NCBI GenBank assembly: GCA_964023275.1
Contig: OZ029914.1
Coordinates: 10,237,561 to 10,301,560 of the forward strand
Length of the DNA: 64,000 bases
Reading direction: 5' to 3'
From: Norana najaformis
Taxonomy: Eukaryota; Annelida; Clitellata; Crassiclitellata; Hormogastridae
Made by a program: the position numbers and the translations under genes. The number at the start of each line of letters is the position of its first letter. Within the stretch, counting starts at the first letter, position 1. Below the pieces are notes generated by a model. It did not search any database. It worked only from the letters and a program-made list of their open reading frames with translations, and was not told where the DNA came from. Shown here piece after piece: positions 33,152 to 43,594 of this stretch.

Positions 33152-33684
33152 CTGCAAACATAAGTTTAAGTTCTCTTAGACTAACTTCAGAAATAAATTT
33201 CAATGAAAACTTCTTTTGCAAATTGATTTTACCAGCTAATTATTTTTTCACTTACTTTATGATTTGTCTTATAAAAGAATATAGACCTATCTACTTCACC
33301 CCTCACATCTGTCTCATAAAATATGCCTACAGTGACATTAGCATCATTGACTATTCAGCGCCAACACCTGCATTCTGTAGACTTTCAACAGAAAGAGCTC
33401 TTGATGGTTCAGACCCAATTCCAACTGAAATAATATAAGACTGCTTCTTTGCTTTCTAACATAGCTTTCTTTGCGTTTCTGAGCTCATTAATTGTGTTTA
33501 TACTACATCGTTTTTTTTTCTAAAATAACAGTATAATTATCTATAAGCTTTCATCACACTGTACAGTGTAGACAAATTCTAATACTGATAAACAGGGACC
33601 TACACAGCTATAGGCATGTTTACACGAGAACATGTTAATATAGGACTCAGTCATCACTCGTCACTTCAACTTAGTGTATACAAC

Positions 33685-33855
33685 CCATCTGCATTTTCTC
33701 TCTTTCCTTTCTACTGGGGCCTTTAGGGTTCAGAGGTCAACGGAAGTTAACCTAGTGATATACTCTAAAGATAGAAGCAAAAATGTAGTGTAACTTCCGT
33801 TGACCTCTGAACCCTAAAGGCCCCAGTAGAAAGGAAAGAGAGAAAATGCAGATGG
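33685..33855. repeat. perfect 65-bp inverted repeat with 41-bp loop
   Basis: 33685-33749 and 33791-33855 are exact reverse complements (both contain CCCTAAAGGCCCCAGTAGAAAGG read on one strand or the other). They flank a 41-bp spacer. No mismatch was seen over 65 bp. Confidence 0.9.
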
Positions 33856-33952
33856 TTTGTATGTGTATATTTATATATACATAAACTACATTTTTACTTC
33901 CATCTTTGGAGTAGATCAGTAGATCTTTTGGAGTAGTAGTTAATTTGCAGTA

Positions 33953-34008
33953 GCCTCTGAAACCTAAAGGCCCCAGTAGAAAGAAAAGAGAGGAAATGCA
34001 GATGGGTC
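33953..34008 (+). repeat. third, diverged copy of the inverted-repeat arm
   Basis: GCCTCTGAAACCTAAAGGCC followed by CCAGTAGAAAGAAAAGAG matches the right arm (33791-33855) with a few substitutions. It abuts the CT/TA/GA microsatellite. Confidence 0.8.
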
Positions 34009-34015
34009 GTATTCA

Positions 34016-34112
<97 letters not shown>

Positions 34113-34114
34113 GC
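34016..34114. repeat. (CT)n(TA)n(GA)n self-complementary microsatellite
   Basis: A CT run (34016-34040), a TA run (34041-34074) and a GA run (34075-34114) together form a near-perfect palindrome able to extrude as a hairpin. Confidence 0.9.
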
Positions 34115-34182
34115 AGAGCTCAATGTTTGGCGAAATAGCCTCACCTCCTAGGTAGAATAATCTGCACATGTGTACATACATG

Positions 34183-34444
34183 GAGTGCTTTTTTCAAGAA
34201 AAAAGTTCCGGAACTCAACAATTATGGAATTTTGTCCTAAAATTTCATTATTTTTATCAATCAATAAACCTGAAAACAGTGTGAAGTTGTAAACACTGAA
34301 ATTGAATTAAAATAAGTTACATTATATTACATAATTAAAATAACTTAGTAACACAATTCTTTTATTAAAAACTAAAAATTTTTCATTAGACGAAAAAAGG
34401 TGCCGGAACGCCATTCCGGAGCATTCCCTCTGAAAAGAACACTG
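34183..34444. mobile_element. hAT-type non-autonomous element with 8-bp target duplication
   Basis: 262 bp bounded by imperfect terminal inverted repeats (GAGTGCTTTTTTC at the left; CAGTGTTCTTTTC read inward from the right). The perfect 8-bp direct repeat CATACATG lies on both sides (34175-34182 and 34445-34452). TIR start CAGTG and 8-bp duplications are hAT hallmarks. There is no coding capacity. Confidence 0.75.
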
Positions 34445-34599
34445 CATACATGCCTGCGAAATAAAATATTGATACAATGTCTACAATAACATATATTTTG
34501 TAAAAATAATTAGAACCCCAAAATTCATAATTTATGTTGTTTTCCCTGCATTAATTTAAGGGTTTCAGTTTGTATTCTAGCCCTAGTTCGGGTCTTCCA

Positions 34600-34900
34600 T
34601 CCAAACACTGTATACAATGGAAAGCTTGGCCCCGGCTCTCCTGATCCGCCCTTGGGAGTACTTGCCACTGCGGTCGACATGTGGACGCCGGTGTATTTGC
34701 CTCTGCCACTGCAGTCGTCCGTGTGTTTGCCGTGGGGCGTTCAACATATGTCTGCCGGAACATTCGCCACTGCATGCGATCGACATATTGCTGCCGGAGT
34801 ATTGTCCGCTGTGCATCGCAGGCGGTCTTCTGCCGTGCGCCACGGGACGCGATTCACAATACGCCAAGCACGACGGGCGATAAAAGGGGAAATAAAAGAT
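34600..34900. other. GC-rich degenerate repeat patch (intron 1)
   Basis: Several imperfect reiterations of TTGCCACTGC..TCGACATRTTGCCGG-like units. Open frames exist in several phases, as expected of such sequence. The element-like end CTGATCCGCCCTTGG at 34640 may derive from a DNA transposon. No gene is claimed. Confidence 0.4.
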
Positions 34901-35034
34901 GGGGTGTATACACAAACGAAGCGGTCTTATGTATATGCGCCGAGCGTCTGTCTATACTTGACCGACATGGTCTTGACTTGAGAGAGGGATGTGAGCCTGG
35001 GTGAATGTCGGAAAGAGCACAACCCACTCTAACA

Positions 35035-35210
35035 GCTCCTTCTCCCCTTTTCTCTCTGGTCTTCTGCCAACCGGACTTGGTTCTTGACATGCCATCTTTG
35101 GACAGCCCCACTGACTTGACGCAGCGCCCGTGAATAAGCTGGTGCCCTGTGCTTAGCTTTTAATTGTCGCTTTGGAAATTTCGGCTTTACGATTTCGATT
35201 ACGAAGAATT
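35035..35210 (+). mobile_element. LINE 3' end, family E, diverged copy
   Basis: CTGACTTGACGCAGCGCCCGTGAATAAGCTGG followed by GCTTAGCTTT and a GATTTCGATTACG tail matches the copies at 17.7 and 18.4 kb. Confidence 0.55.
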
Positions 35211-35592
35211 GGAGGATTATATAAGCCTTTAAGAACTCTATGAAGCAGTTGAGCAATCCCCTAGGCCAGGATTTCAAAATACACTGAGAAAGAGAGTTAG
35301 ACAGAGGGAAACAGAAAGAAAGCAATAGTCACACTGCAAGATGGAGACGGAGGCATATGTGCATGAACATAGCGAGAGAAATAGAAGCAGAGACAGATAC
35401 ATTGGAGAAGACACAGACAGTGTAAGACGAAAAGATGGCGAGCACCCGCTGGGAAAGAAAGGTGACTGAATATAAATGAGACTCTGAGGTTCAGTGTTGT
35501 AGGATCACGTTTATGGGAAGTGAACCTATATCGTGTGTTCTTAAGTAACTTGATTTTCAAGACTAAGCATCTTTAGGCAGAAAACAATCTCT

Positions 35593-35850
35593 GTAAAGTA
35601 AAGTATTCCATATCCCACAAGTGAGACGATGGGGATGCGCTCATTCCTTTTCTTAGGCCCTTGAGTCGGCAATGTACACGGGGCCAGTGCATCGCAGAAC
35701 TTGCCGTTTACTTCCCAATTTACCCCGGTATCAAAATATGCTGCTTGGTGACAGAGGCAAGGTTTACGCAAACAACTTGTCCAGTGTCGTTACAAGGGGT
35801 CGAACCCCCAATCGCGCGATTATTGACCAAACGACTATGCCGTAGATCAA
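35593..35850 (-). repeat. tRNA-derived SINE, family A, minus orientation
   Basis: Starts with the reverse-complement tail (GTAAAGTAAAGTATTCCATA) and ends with the reverse-complement B-box (GGGGTCGAACCCC) and head; about 25 bp are missing in the middle (GGCAATG..ACACGG). Confidence 0.8.
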
Positions 35851-36120
35851 ATATAATCTGACAAACTATCTCTAAGATTCGTTGACTTTGTCCCGTTGTT
35901 TGCGCAATATGATTCCGCCATCTTCAAAATCAGTTTGAGCTGGTGAACGACCTAAGCTTTGCCACTGATTAATATTCCAGTTTGACAAGCTCATATGTAC
36001 TTCGTTACTCCGGGAAGAGTCCCTAGAGGAATGCCAAGGTCATAACTAGTGGACATGTTATGTGAAGGAGAAATTCTAACTGAGCACTGAGACATGTTCA
36101 CCGATATGCACCGATACATC

Positions 36121-36320
36121 AATAAAGTATTAAGTTCCCATGTCCCATGTGGAACGTAAGGGATGCGCTTATTTTATGCTCGTCTGCCCTTGAACCAGTA
36201 ATGGACGAATCCCATGGTGCTGAACACGGGACCAATATATGACAGGACTTGCCGTTACTTCCCAGCTTAAGTCGGTATCAAATTATACTGCTTGGTGCGA
36301 AGAATAATTGTCCAAGACGG
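36121..36320 (-). repeat. tRNA-derived SINE, family A, head-truncated, minus
   Basis: Tail and body are present (TCCCATGTGGAACGTAAGGG, CAGGACTTGCCGTTACTTCC, AAATTATACTGCTTGGTG), but sequence similarity stops before the tRNA-like head. Confidence 0.7.
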
Positions 36321-36654
36321 ATTCCACTAGCAGCTGCGAATCCGAAACCTGTATATTATAATCCCAACGCACTGACTGAATGGACCAAAATGTCTCCATC
36401 CACTGTCTCCAATTATTGGAATAACTTGGCCATTCGTAGCTTAGTGGCAAATAGGCGAGGAGTTGGTCTTTCAACACTAAATCCAGTTTTTATATGGTCA
36501 GTTCTTATTAAAACTTGGCAACCATTAAGTACTGGTGTTCTTTTATGGGATTGTTTTCATGTTTGAGCGCTGAGGCAAAAGCAGTCTCCTCTGAGCAGTT
36601 ACAGGTTGTTTTTAGTACTATACATGTAAATGATAAATACATGTAATAAATTAG

Positions 36655-37035
36655 TAAGTGCCTTACATCGTTTTACCCTCGTTTACCTTGCCGTATCGTA
36701 CCTTAACTTACCTTAGTTCATTATCTTACCTTATTTGCCTTGCTTACCTTACGCTACCTTATCTTACCTTATCTTATGATATATCGCGCATTGACTTAGC
36801 TCACCTTTCCTTACCTTGCTTCAGATTTCCTTATCTTGACGTTATCTTATAATCTTTCCTTATCTTGCATTAGATTTCCTTATCTTGACATAATCTTAAA
36901 ATCTTTCCTTATCTTGCATTAGATTTTCCTTATCTTGACATAATCTTATAATCTTTCCTTATCTTGCATTAGATTTCCTTATCTTGCCTTACCTTAACTT
37001 ACCTTGAGTGAGCTTCTCTCATTTTCCTTATCTTA
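36655..37035. repeat. (CTTAC)n / 54-56-bp tandem repeat
   Basis: A CTTACCTTATCTTACC simple repeat grades into about three copies of a unit built from TCTTTCCTTATCTTGCATTA + GATTTCCTTATCTTGACATAATC. Confidence 0.8.
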
Positions 37036-37056
37036 CCTTTCCTCCCCGTAGCGCTT

Positions 37057-37296
37057 TTACACATTGACATAAAAATGACCAATTGAAAATCGTTCTCTCA
37101 AGGGATAGTAACTAATTATCACTGATGTCGACTGCCTGAAGTCGTAACTCTCGTCTCGTCGTTCAGACCAGACAACATCGTCGTCTTCGTCGGCGTCTTC
37201 CGGTGATGTGATCGGTAATCCATCACGGAGCCGGTAAGCCGTCAGTGGCAGGTCCGCCATCTGGTGTTCGCCGGTATCTTTAGACTCGGCTGCGCA
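37057..37296 (-). CDS. candidate nested antisense exon in Kv4 intron 1
   Basis: On the minus strand a good acceptor (TTGTTTCGGGCTTCCCAACAG) ends at 37297. It is followed in phase 0 by an open frame to the TAA at 37057-37059. The first 55 codons are GC-rich and CpG-rich, unlike the surroundings. The product is acidic and varied (LPLTAYRLRDGLPITS, PEDADEDDDVVWSERRDE). After about 37120 the sequence becomes AT-rich, so a donor there (weak CA/GTGATA) or decay is possible. No family is recognised. Confidence 0.3.
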   Translation of the reverse strand, partial: CAAESKDTGEHQMADLPLTAYRLRDGLPITSPEDADEDDDVVWSERRDESYDFRQSTSVIISYYPLRERFSIGHFYVNV

Positions 37297-37779
37297 CTGT
37301 TGGGAAGCCCGAAACAACAACAGAAGCCGCATAAGCACAAATTGGAGATACCAGTTCCGGTCGAGTAATTGGTAATCATTGGTTTCTCTGATAATACGTC
37401 GTTCTCCCTTGAAGACGACGATGCCACTCCTGACCAGCGAACCATTCCAACCGAATCAGCTCAGTGCCAATCTTCTTGGCCCAGCTTAGCCACCGTGTTC
37501 TGCTCGTTTATTGCACCGGATTATTAGCATTATCTAATGTAATACAATTCTGTAACGTGATGCAACGTAATAGATTATTTATGCAGCGCATTTTCTTGCA
37601 TCATTCTGTCTAAATGTGGCTTTTAAAAAACCTAATTATGGCCAACGCATTTGTAGCATGTTGGCCAAACGTAATGCATCTAGGCACCGATGGACTGCCA
37701 TTTGACAAACACGGGAATTAAGATAAAGAGACAGACTACGTTGGACAATCGCCTATGCTGGAAATATGGGAAAATAAAA

Positions 37780-37870
37780 TTTGAGTCTTATCTTATCTGA
37801 TGACTTCTATAGCGCCGTTATCATAATGTGTAAAGCATCAATCGATGGTCTCTTCAGTTGAATTGCAGTC
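37780..37870 (-). repeat. LINE 3'-tail repeat, minus
   Basis: CTTATCTTATCTGATGACTTC, TATAGCGCCGTTATCATAATG and AAAGCATCAATCGATGGTC give the longest clean minus copy of the dispersed tail. Confidence 0.7.
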
Positions 37871-38469
37871 GAAATGAAACAAGTCATAGAAACAAGAAAT
37901 CAAGCAAGGTATTAAGCTTAGGTCTGAATAACACTAGAGAATCAACAGAATATACAATGCTGAGCAGTGAATTCCAAAGTCTTGGACCAGCCACCGATAA
38001 AGCCTGAGAGCCCAATACTGTTTGAGTACGCGGCACAACAAGAGTCAAGTCATCTTTGATCAAGTGCTATATATTTGTTAATGTGACGGTTGAGAAAGGA
38101 GCAGAGAAGGACGTGAACTGCATCACAGAACTTAACAGAGTGGTTTGGAAATTGGGCAGCAAATCCAAAACGTTTAGTCTGGCCACAGAGAAACCTAATG
38201 ATTGATTTAGCTCGACATATCAGACCCAATATCAAATTACCGCAGTATATCGTAAACGCGGCGATATTGCTGCAAACACTGCAGTGCTGCAAACCCCGTT
38301 CAATGTAAACACAGCAGCATTGTTGTAAACAAAAAGACGTCCTGTTGTGGATTGTTGTGATCGTGGTTGCGTCTCAATCGATAGATTCTTTAACCCCAGG
38401 GAGTCTCCGTAGAAACGTGTAAACAACTCTTTCCTCTTCTTCTGGAAATACTGATAAGTTGTTGGTTTT

Positions 38470-38965
38470 TATTATCATTTCTCTATAAATCTGTAGTCTT
38501 TATAAGATGTGGCTTAAGTTAACTATTATAATTTCTCCATAAATCTCTAATAAACTAGTCTTTATAAGATATGGTTTAAATTTATTATTATAATTTCTCT
38601 ATAAATCTGTAAAAGGCTAGTCTTTTGAGATATGGTTTAAATTTATTATAATTTCTCTATAAATATGTAGTCTTTATAAGATATGGCTTAAATTAACTAT
38701 TATAATTTCTCCATAAATCTTTAATAGTTATGGTTTAAATTTATTATTATAATTTCTCTATAAATCTGTAAAAGGCTAGTCTTTTGAGATATGGTTTAAA
38801 TTTATTATAATTTCTCTATAAATATGTAGTCTTTATAAGATATGGCTTAAATTAACTATTATAATTTCTCCATAAATCTTTAATAGTTATGGTTTAAATT
38901 TATTATTATAATTTCTCTATAAATCTGTAATAGACTAGTTTTTATGAAATATGGTTTAAATTTCC
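38470..38965. repeat. satellite array with exact 159-bp higher-order duplication
   Basis: Basic units of roughly 50-60 bp (AATTTCTCTATAAATCTGTA, GTCTTTATAAGATATGGTTT, AAATTTATTATTAT) alternate. A 159-bp block starting AAAAGGCTAGTC at 38611 is repeated without any difference from 38770. Confidence 0.9.
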
Positions 38966-39257
38966 TTAAGCTAATCGCACCAAATGACGTTGAGAAGAAC
39001 AGAATCGACAATTCGTCGAATCCAATTATCTCAATTAGGCTGTTTATTTGAAAGGAATCGATAGGACTTCGGCAGAATAATTGATCGGAAGGAAATTACT
39101 TCGTTAAGCCGATTTGCACTGATGTGGTTGACTTAATTTCGTAGAAACATCAATAGTCAATATCGAAATTTAAAAATATAGTCTGACAATTTTACTTAAA
39201 CTCCTGTGATGTTGACGTTTCTGATTCTGAACCTATTTATGTTTCTACATTGAAAAA

Positions 39258-39795
39258 ATGGCGAGTTTCAATAACATATGGAGGATCATGGAGATAAGTG
39301 TACACACCAAAGTGAAAATTATCAAAACATACATAGTCAGTGTGTTGCTGAATGCAAGTGAAACTTGGAGGCTGCACAAAAAAGAAAGAAGATTACTGGC
39401 ATTTGAGATGAGATGTTACAGATGGATATTAAACATCATATGGCAACAGAAGTTCACAAACACCGAGGTGCGAAGACGAGTGGGTTGCACAAGAAACATC
39501 GTGCAGCAAGTAATGGAAAGGAAACTAGATCTCTTTGTACACATCTCCATATTGGATAATAGGATGGTCAAACAGGTTGTGTTTGGAATGATGGATGGCA
39601 AAAGATCAGAGGTAGACCAAACAGAGAATGGTTGGGTGATGTCAGGGACTGGTACGTGACGAATGTGCACAGGCTGAGTCTGTTGGCACAGGACAGAGGA
39701 CAGTGGAGATCTAAAGCGAAGCCTGCGACCGACATCAAAGGGCGACGAGCCGATGGACTCAAAGAAGAAGATGTTAAATTTATTACCGGCGTTCT
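39258..39795 (+). pseudogene. LINE reverse-transcriptase C-terminal remnant, frameshifted
   Basis: The first frame (39258 to about 39610) contains TKVKIIKTYIVSVLLNASETW and LLAFEMRCYRWILNI and NTEVRRRVG. These correspond to the post-RT region of non-LTR retrotransposons (LLYGSETW ... FEMKCYRRIL ... VRRRVG). After a shift near 39610 the homology continues in another frame (RPNREWLGDVRDWY, LSLLAQDRGQWR, ATDIKGRRADG). The element is truncated upstream and inactive. It belongs to a different LINE lineage from the 22.9/42.4-kb pair. Confidence 0.85.
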
Positions 39796-39799
39796 GTTT

Positions 39800-40740
39800 T
39801 TGTTTTCGTTAGGTTTGAACGTTGAGTTTGTTCAAGATTCAATTTGAACTACTTTTAGTTATTGTGTTGAATTTCTGTCAGCTATATGTTGGACTAGTTT
39901 GAGTTTTGTGTTTTATTTATTTTATTTTCAGTTTTGTTTTAGATTTTCTTTGAGTGTTCAGACTATTTCAGATGCGTGTTCAAGATGAATTTGCTACACT
40001 TCTTTATTCAGATTTTTCTTTTCCATTTGTTTAAGCTTCTGCAATGAGACTGGTTGGGTTCACGGGTTCAAATTGTTATCGCTGTAATCTACATTTACAT
40101 TATATTTCTTTAATGAATCACATTTTCTGTTTTTCTTCTTACTGTCTTTTATTGATTTATCTTAATCTTTCCGTTTCTTCGCTTTTATTTCTTATAACAG
40201 CATTTTTATGGATACGTTTGGGCGTGGAAAACTGACTGAGATTATAAAAGTCGTGCTAATCGAAGCTCTATCATGAGTGGCTTCCTGTTGTAAAGCTTGC
40301 AAAGGGTCTATATGTGCAAGTTTTATGAGTAAAGAACTCTACCTCGTTCAGTACTAACATCCTGAGAAATATTTCCTTAATTGATAGAGTGGTAATTTTG
40401 TGCCAAACTGCGCGATGAGTACATAATATGGCTTCAATTAATCGACACTAATGACGATAATATTCAATAAATCGATACCAAACTGTTAGTTAAATAGACG
40501 CTTAGACTTGATTTGATAAAGTCTCATTAGAATCATACATAGAGAGACTCCAAACATTGATAAATTGGAGACAGACAAGGACATCTAGTCATATTACATT
40601 TTCTCCTAAACGTCCAGAATGTTTTGCTTAATGTATGCATTCGCGACAGTAATGGCTCTATCCTGGCTCCATACAGACATGTAATTCAGTGTCTATTGCG
40701 ACCATATATAGTGCCTTTTCCTCATGAAATGAAACGCCTG
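39800..40740. other. no gene recognised (intron 1)
   Basis: AT-rich unique sequence without a supportable frame. Confidence 0.5.
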
Positions 40741-40744
40741 GTCT

Positions 40745-41080
40745 ATGTATGTCGATCTCGTCGAATGACACCCGCGGGAGATTTTAGCCATAAAAGCCAC
40801 AATGAATCTGCGTTTGGGCTTCGTAACACCCAAGACATTTCAAAGAGCGATGATATCGCCGAAGCTGCTGTCGCTGGCGTCCCTCTTGCATTCGCGGCGT
40901 CGCATACGCTTGCATTTCATGGCCCTCGATGATATCACCAACGTACAGCAGCCTTCTCGAACAATCCCCGGCACAGATCAATGTATCGGATTGTGTCCTG
41001 CTAGGCGTATGTTGCAACAATGCCTCAGCCTGATGCACACAGTTGGGCAGCGCAGGGTTAGTTGTATATTCGAATAGCTT
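40745..41080. other. GC-richer patch with frames on both strands, unrecognised
   Basis: One + strand frame (40802-41077, starting MNLRLGFVTPKTFQRAM) and an overlapping minus frame are open across a patch richer in GC than its flanks. No domain is recognised and neither strand has a clear splice context. It could be an old exon or a transposon piece. Confidence 0.25.
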
Positions 41081-41129
41081 CCATATTGTGTGGCTGATAA
41101 AAGGAGAGCTATAAATTGCCAGATACATG

Positions 41130-41392
41130 CATATATGCACACATACATACATACATACATACATACATACATACATGTACATACATACATACATACATGT
41201 ACATACATATATTGACACCTACATGCATACATATATTACATACATACATACATTATATACATAGTTACATACATACATGCATACATACATACGTAAATGC
41301 TTGCCAACGTACATATATTACATACATACATACATCCGTACATTCATACATTCATACATACATTCATACATACATACAAATACACTCATTTT
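41130..41392. repeat. (ACAT)n microsatellite
   Basis: Imperfect ACATACATACAT array; the Tyr/Ile/His/Thr frames over it are artefacts. Confidence 0.9.
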
Positions 41393-41864
41393 GCAACACT
41401 TTGTTTCCACCACGTTTACTCGAACATTGTCTAATCCAGATGACGCATTTGGTAGCGTTCAGTGTGACGTATATATGGTCGTGGCTGAAAAAACTCTCAC
41501 AAAATCGGGAAAAAACAAAAACTGGGTTTGATTCTGCACTGGATTGGGCTGTAATTTCTTTATAGTTTGGCGAAAACCGCAAATTTCTATCACAGTTGGA
41601 AAAGTGACAGTTTTTATTAAAGATGTAGGACTCTTCTCGTTTACTTTTGAGAAATCGCGAGTTAAATTTTCAATAACTATGACCCAACCTCAGTCGCTGT
41701 GCCTAGAATCGTGAATGTTTGTGAGTATAAGAAATTGGAGCTCATTCCTGCCCCTCTGAGGATGCCATCAGTGAAACCTCCATAAAACTGGCTGCGGTCT
41801 TGGTCAAAGTCAGCTGCATTATGTGCTTTTCCTGCTGAATAAATCCTATAACTGCATTTCTTGT

Positions 41865-42230
41865 CAGGGCCGTCTTAATTATCCTTTAGGCACAGTAGGC
41901 ACTGTGCCTACGACCTACGAACTTTATAGGGGCCAACGAAAGTCAAAAATGAGATATTGAAAAAAATAAATTTATTGATTGACCCGAAAATAGAAAAAGA
42001 AAATACAAATTTAATAACCTTAAAGTTTGTACTGAAACAATTTAAGTTAAGCTGTGCTACATTATGTTAACTTTGCGACTCTTTGCATTAGCAAAATCAC
42101 AAATAATGTCCTCAAATGTCATTTCCCGCATTAAGTCGTTTTCTATGTGTTTAGCTCTAATGCAGAGTTGGAGATGAGGCCTACGAATGCGAGAGTGCCT
42201 AGGGCCTACGACGACCTTAAAACGGCCCTG
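41865..42230. mobile_element. hAT-type non-autonomous element
   Basis: 366 bp bounded by terminal inverted repeats CAGGGCCGTCTTAA (left) and CAGGGCCGTTTTAA (right, read inward). Flanking 8-bp target duplications are TTTCTTGT and TTTCTTAT (7 of 8 identical). Sub-terminal GCCTAGGGCCTACGA-type sequence is typical of hAT MITEs. No coding capacity. Confidence 0.8.
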
Positions 42231-42235
42231 TTTCT

Positions 42236-42320
42236 TATCTTATCTAATCTAGTCTAATTGAAATATTTCTATTCTATTTAACGACTTTTACAGCGATGTT
42301 GTCACAATGCATAAAGCAAA
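42236..42320 (-). repeat. LINE 3'-tail repeat, minus, diverged
   Basis: CTTATCTAATCTAGTCTAATTG ... ACGACTTTTACAGCGATGTTG ... ATGCATAAAGC is a degenerate copy directly abutting the hAT element's right target duplication. Confidence 0.5.
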
Positions 42321-42404
42321 TGAAACCGAAGTCAAACATGTTAATCGGTTGCAGAAAGCTGGTGAAATTCAATCAATTCAAGGGAGTGAACCTGCAGAGT
42401 TGGT

Positions 42405-42597
42405 GACATGACAATAATATGACAGAAGAGGTCTACGGACGACGCAGTCGGGGACGACAAAAGAAGAGATGGGGAGACATGATTCAACAAGACTTAGAGC
42501 TTCTCAGGCTGAAGAAAGAAGATACTGGAGATAGAAACAAATGGAAAAGGAGGATTCGTGTGGCTGACCCCTCCCCTAGGAGGGATTAATTCCAGCC
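42405..42597 (+). mobile_element. LINE C-terminal remnant, copy 2
   Basis: Encodes GRRSRGRQKKRWGDMIQQDL, ELLRLKKEDTGDRNKWKRRI and RVADPSPRRD, the same C-terminus as at 22.9 kb but without the stop interrupting this part. It ends at CCAGCCAGAAGG, the junction with the microsatellite. Confidence 0.85.
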
Positions 42598-42780
42598 AGA
42601 AGGAAGGAAGGATGGAAGGAAGGATGGAAGGAAGGATGGAAGGAAGGAAGAAAGGAAGCAAGGAAGGAAGGAAGAAAGGAAGGAAGAAAGGAAGCAAGCA
42701 AAGATAGGAAAGAAGGAAGCAAGGAAGGAAGGAAGCAAGCAAAGGTAGGAAAGAAGGAAGCAAGGAAGGAAGGAAAGAAC
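42595..42780. repeat. (GGAA)n microsatellite grown from a LINE end
   Basis: GAAGGAAGGAAGGATGG array beginning exactly at the AGAAGG that ends the LINE copy. Confidence 0.9.
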
Positions 42781-42784
42781 ATGT

Positions 42785-43410
42785 AGAGTTGGTTTGGAGG
42801 AACCAGAAATCAAGCTACGTAGGGTTATAACCTCATAAAAATACTCCACCTTTAATATTATTCTCTCTCGTGTTAAGCTATTGTTATCCCTTTCCAGTAC
42901 ATAAGGCGCCGTTTAATTTACGACGCTTTGGCTCCGTTCTACACTGGTCGACAGCATCCGTTTGGTATCAGTCTGTTGCAGCGCTGGACGTTTCATGCAA
43001 AACACGACAGCGTTGCCTTTGACATTTTCCAATCTCTCTTATGTCCAGCGGTGGCAAATGGCTCCAACAGGACGGTCATTAGTTCGTAATATCCCTCTGG
43101 CATGTTCTACTCTCTCTTCCTAGACTCTGCGCCTTTGAATAATATAAACCATTAAAGTAGACCTAATTCTTAATTAAACTGATTACAGCAGGCCTTTTAG
43201 AGTTACCGAATAATATATTCAGTCATAAATACATGACGGTTTAAAGCCATCAAAATCGTCGTGCTATGAATACGAGATGGATTTATTTAATCTTCGATTT
43301 CTTAGCCAATAATCCCGCTCATAATGTGTATTTATAACCTAATGATGAGCTAAATCCGAATCTCACTCTGTCGTTCTCGTATCAGATGTTATACGGAAGC
43401 TTTGCTTTAC
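42785..43410. other. no gene recognised (intron 1)
   Basis: Unremarkable sequence; no frame or repeat family recognised. Confidence 0.5.
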
Positions 43411-43411
43411 G

Positions 43412-43592
43412 TAAGGCACGGTATCCGATTAGCTAGGGCGCTCGGGTTGTAACCTGGAGAGTACGGGTTCGAACCTCCTATGATGCGGTTACTGTGTAGG
43501 GACCTTGACCAAGTCCTTCGCTCTCATTTTCTCAGCGCAATCGATTGATGATTAGTCATTAGATAGTGGCGCTATATTTAAAAAATAATAAT
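43412..43592 (+). repeat. tRNA-derived SINE, family B
   Basis: Head TCCGATTAGCTAGGGCGCTCG, B-box GGGTTCGAACC, body GGTTACTGTGTAGGGACCTTG, tail ATCGATTGATGATTAGTCAT and TAGATAGTGGCGCTA. This is the cleanest family B head. Confidence 0.85.
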
Positions 43593-43594
43593 AC

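Noticed and set aside
43412-43485. Apparent tRNA (Tyr-like loop)
   Set aside because: Same reason: imperfect anticodon stem and the same body and tail as the other family B SINEs.
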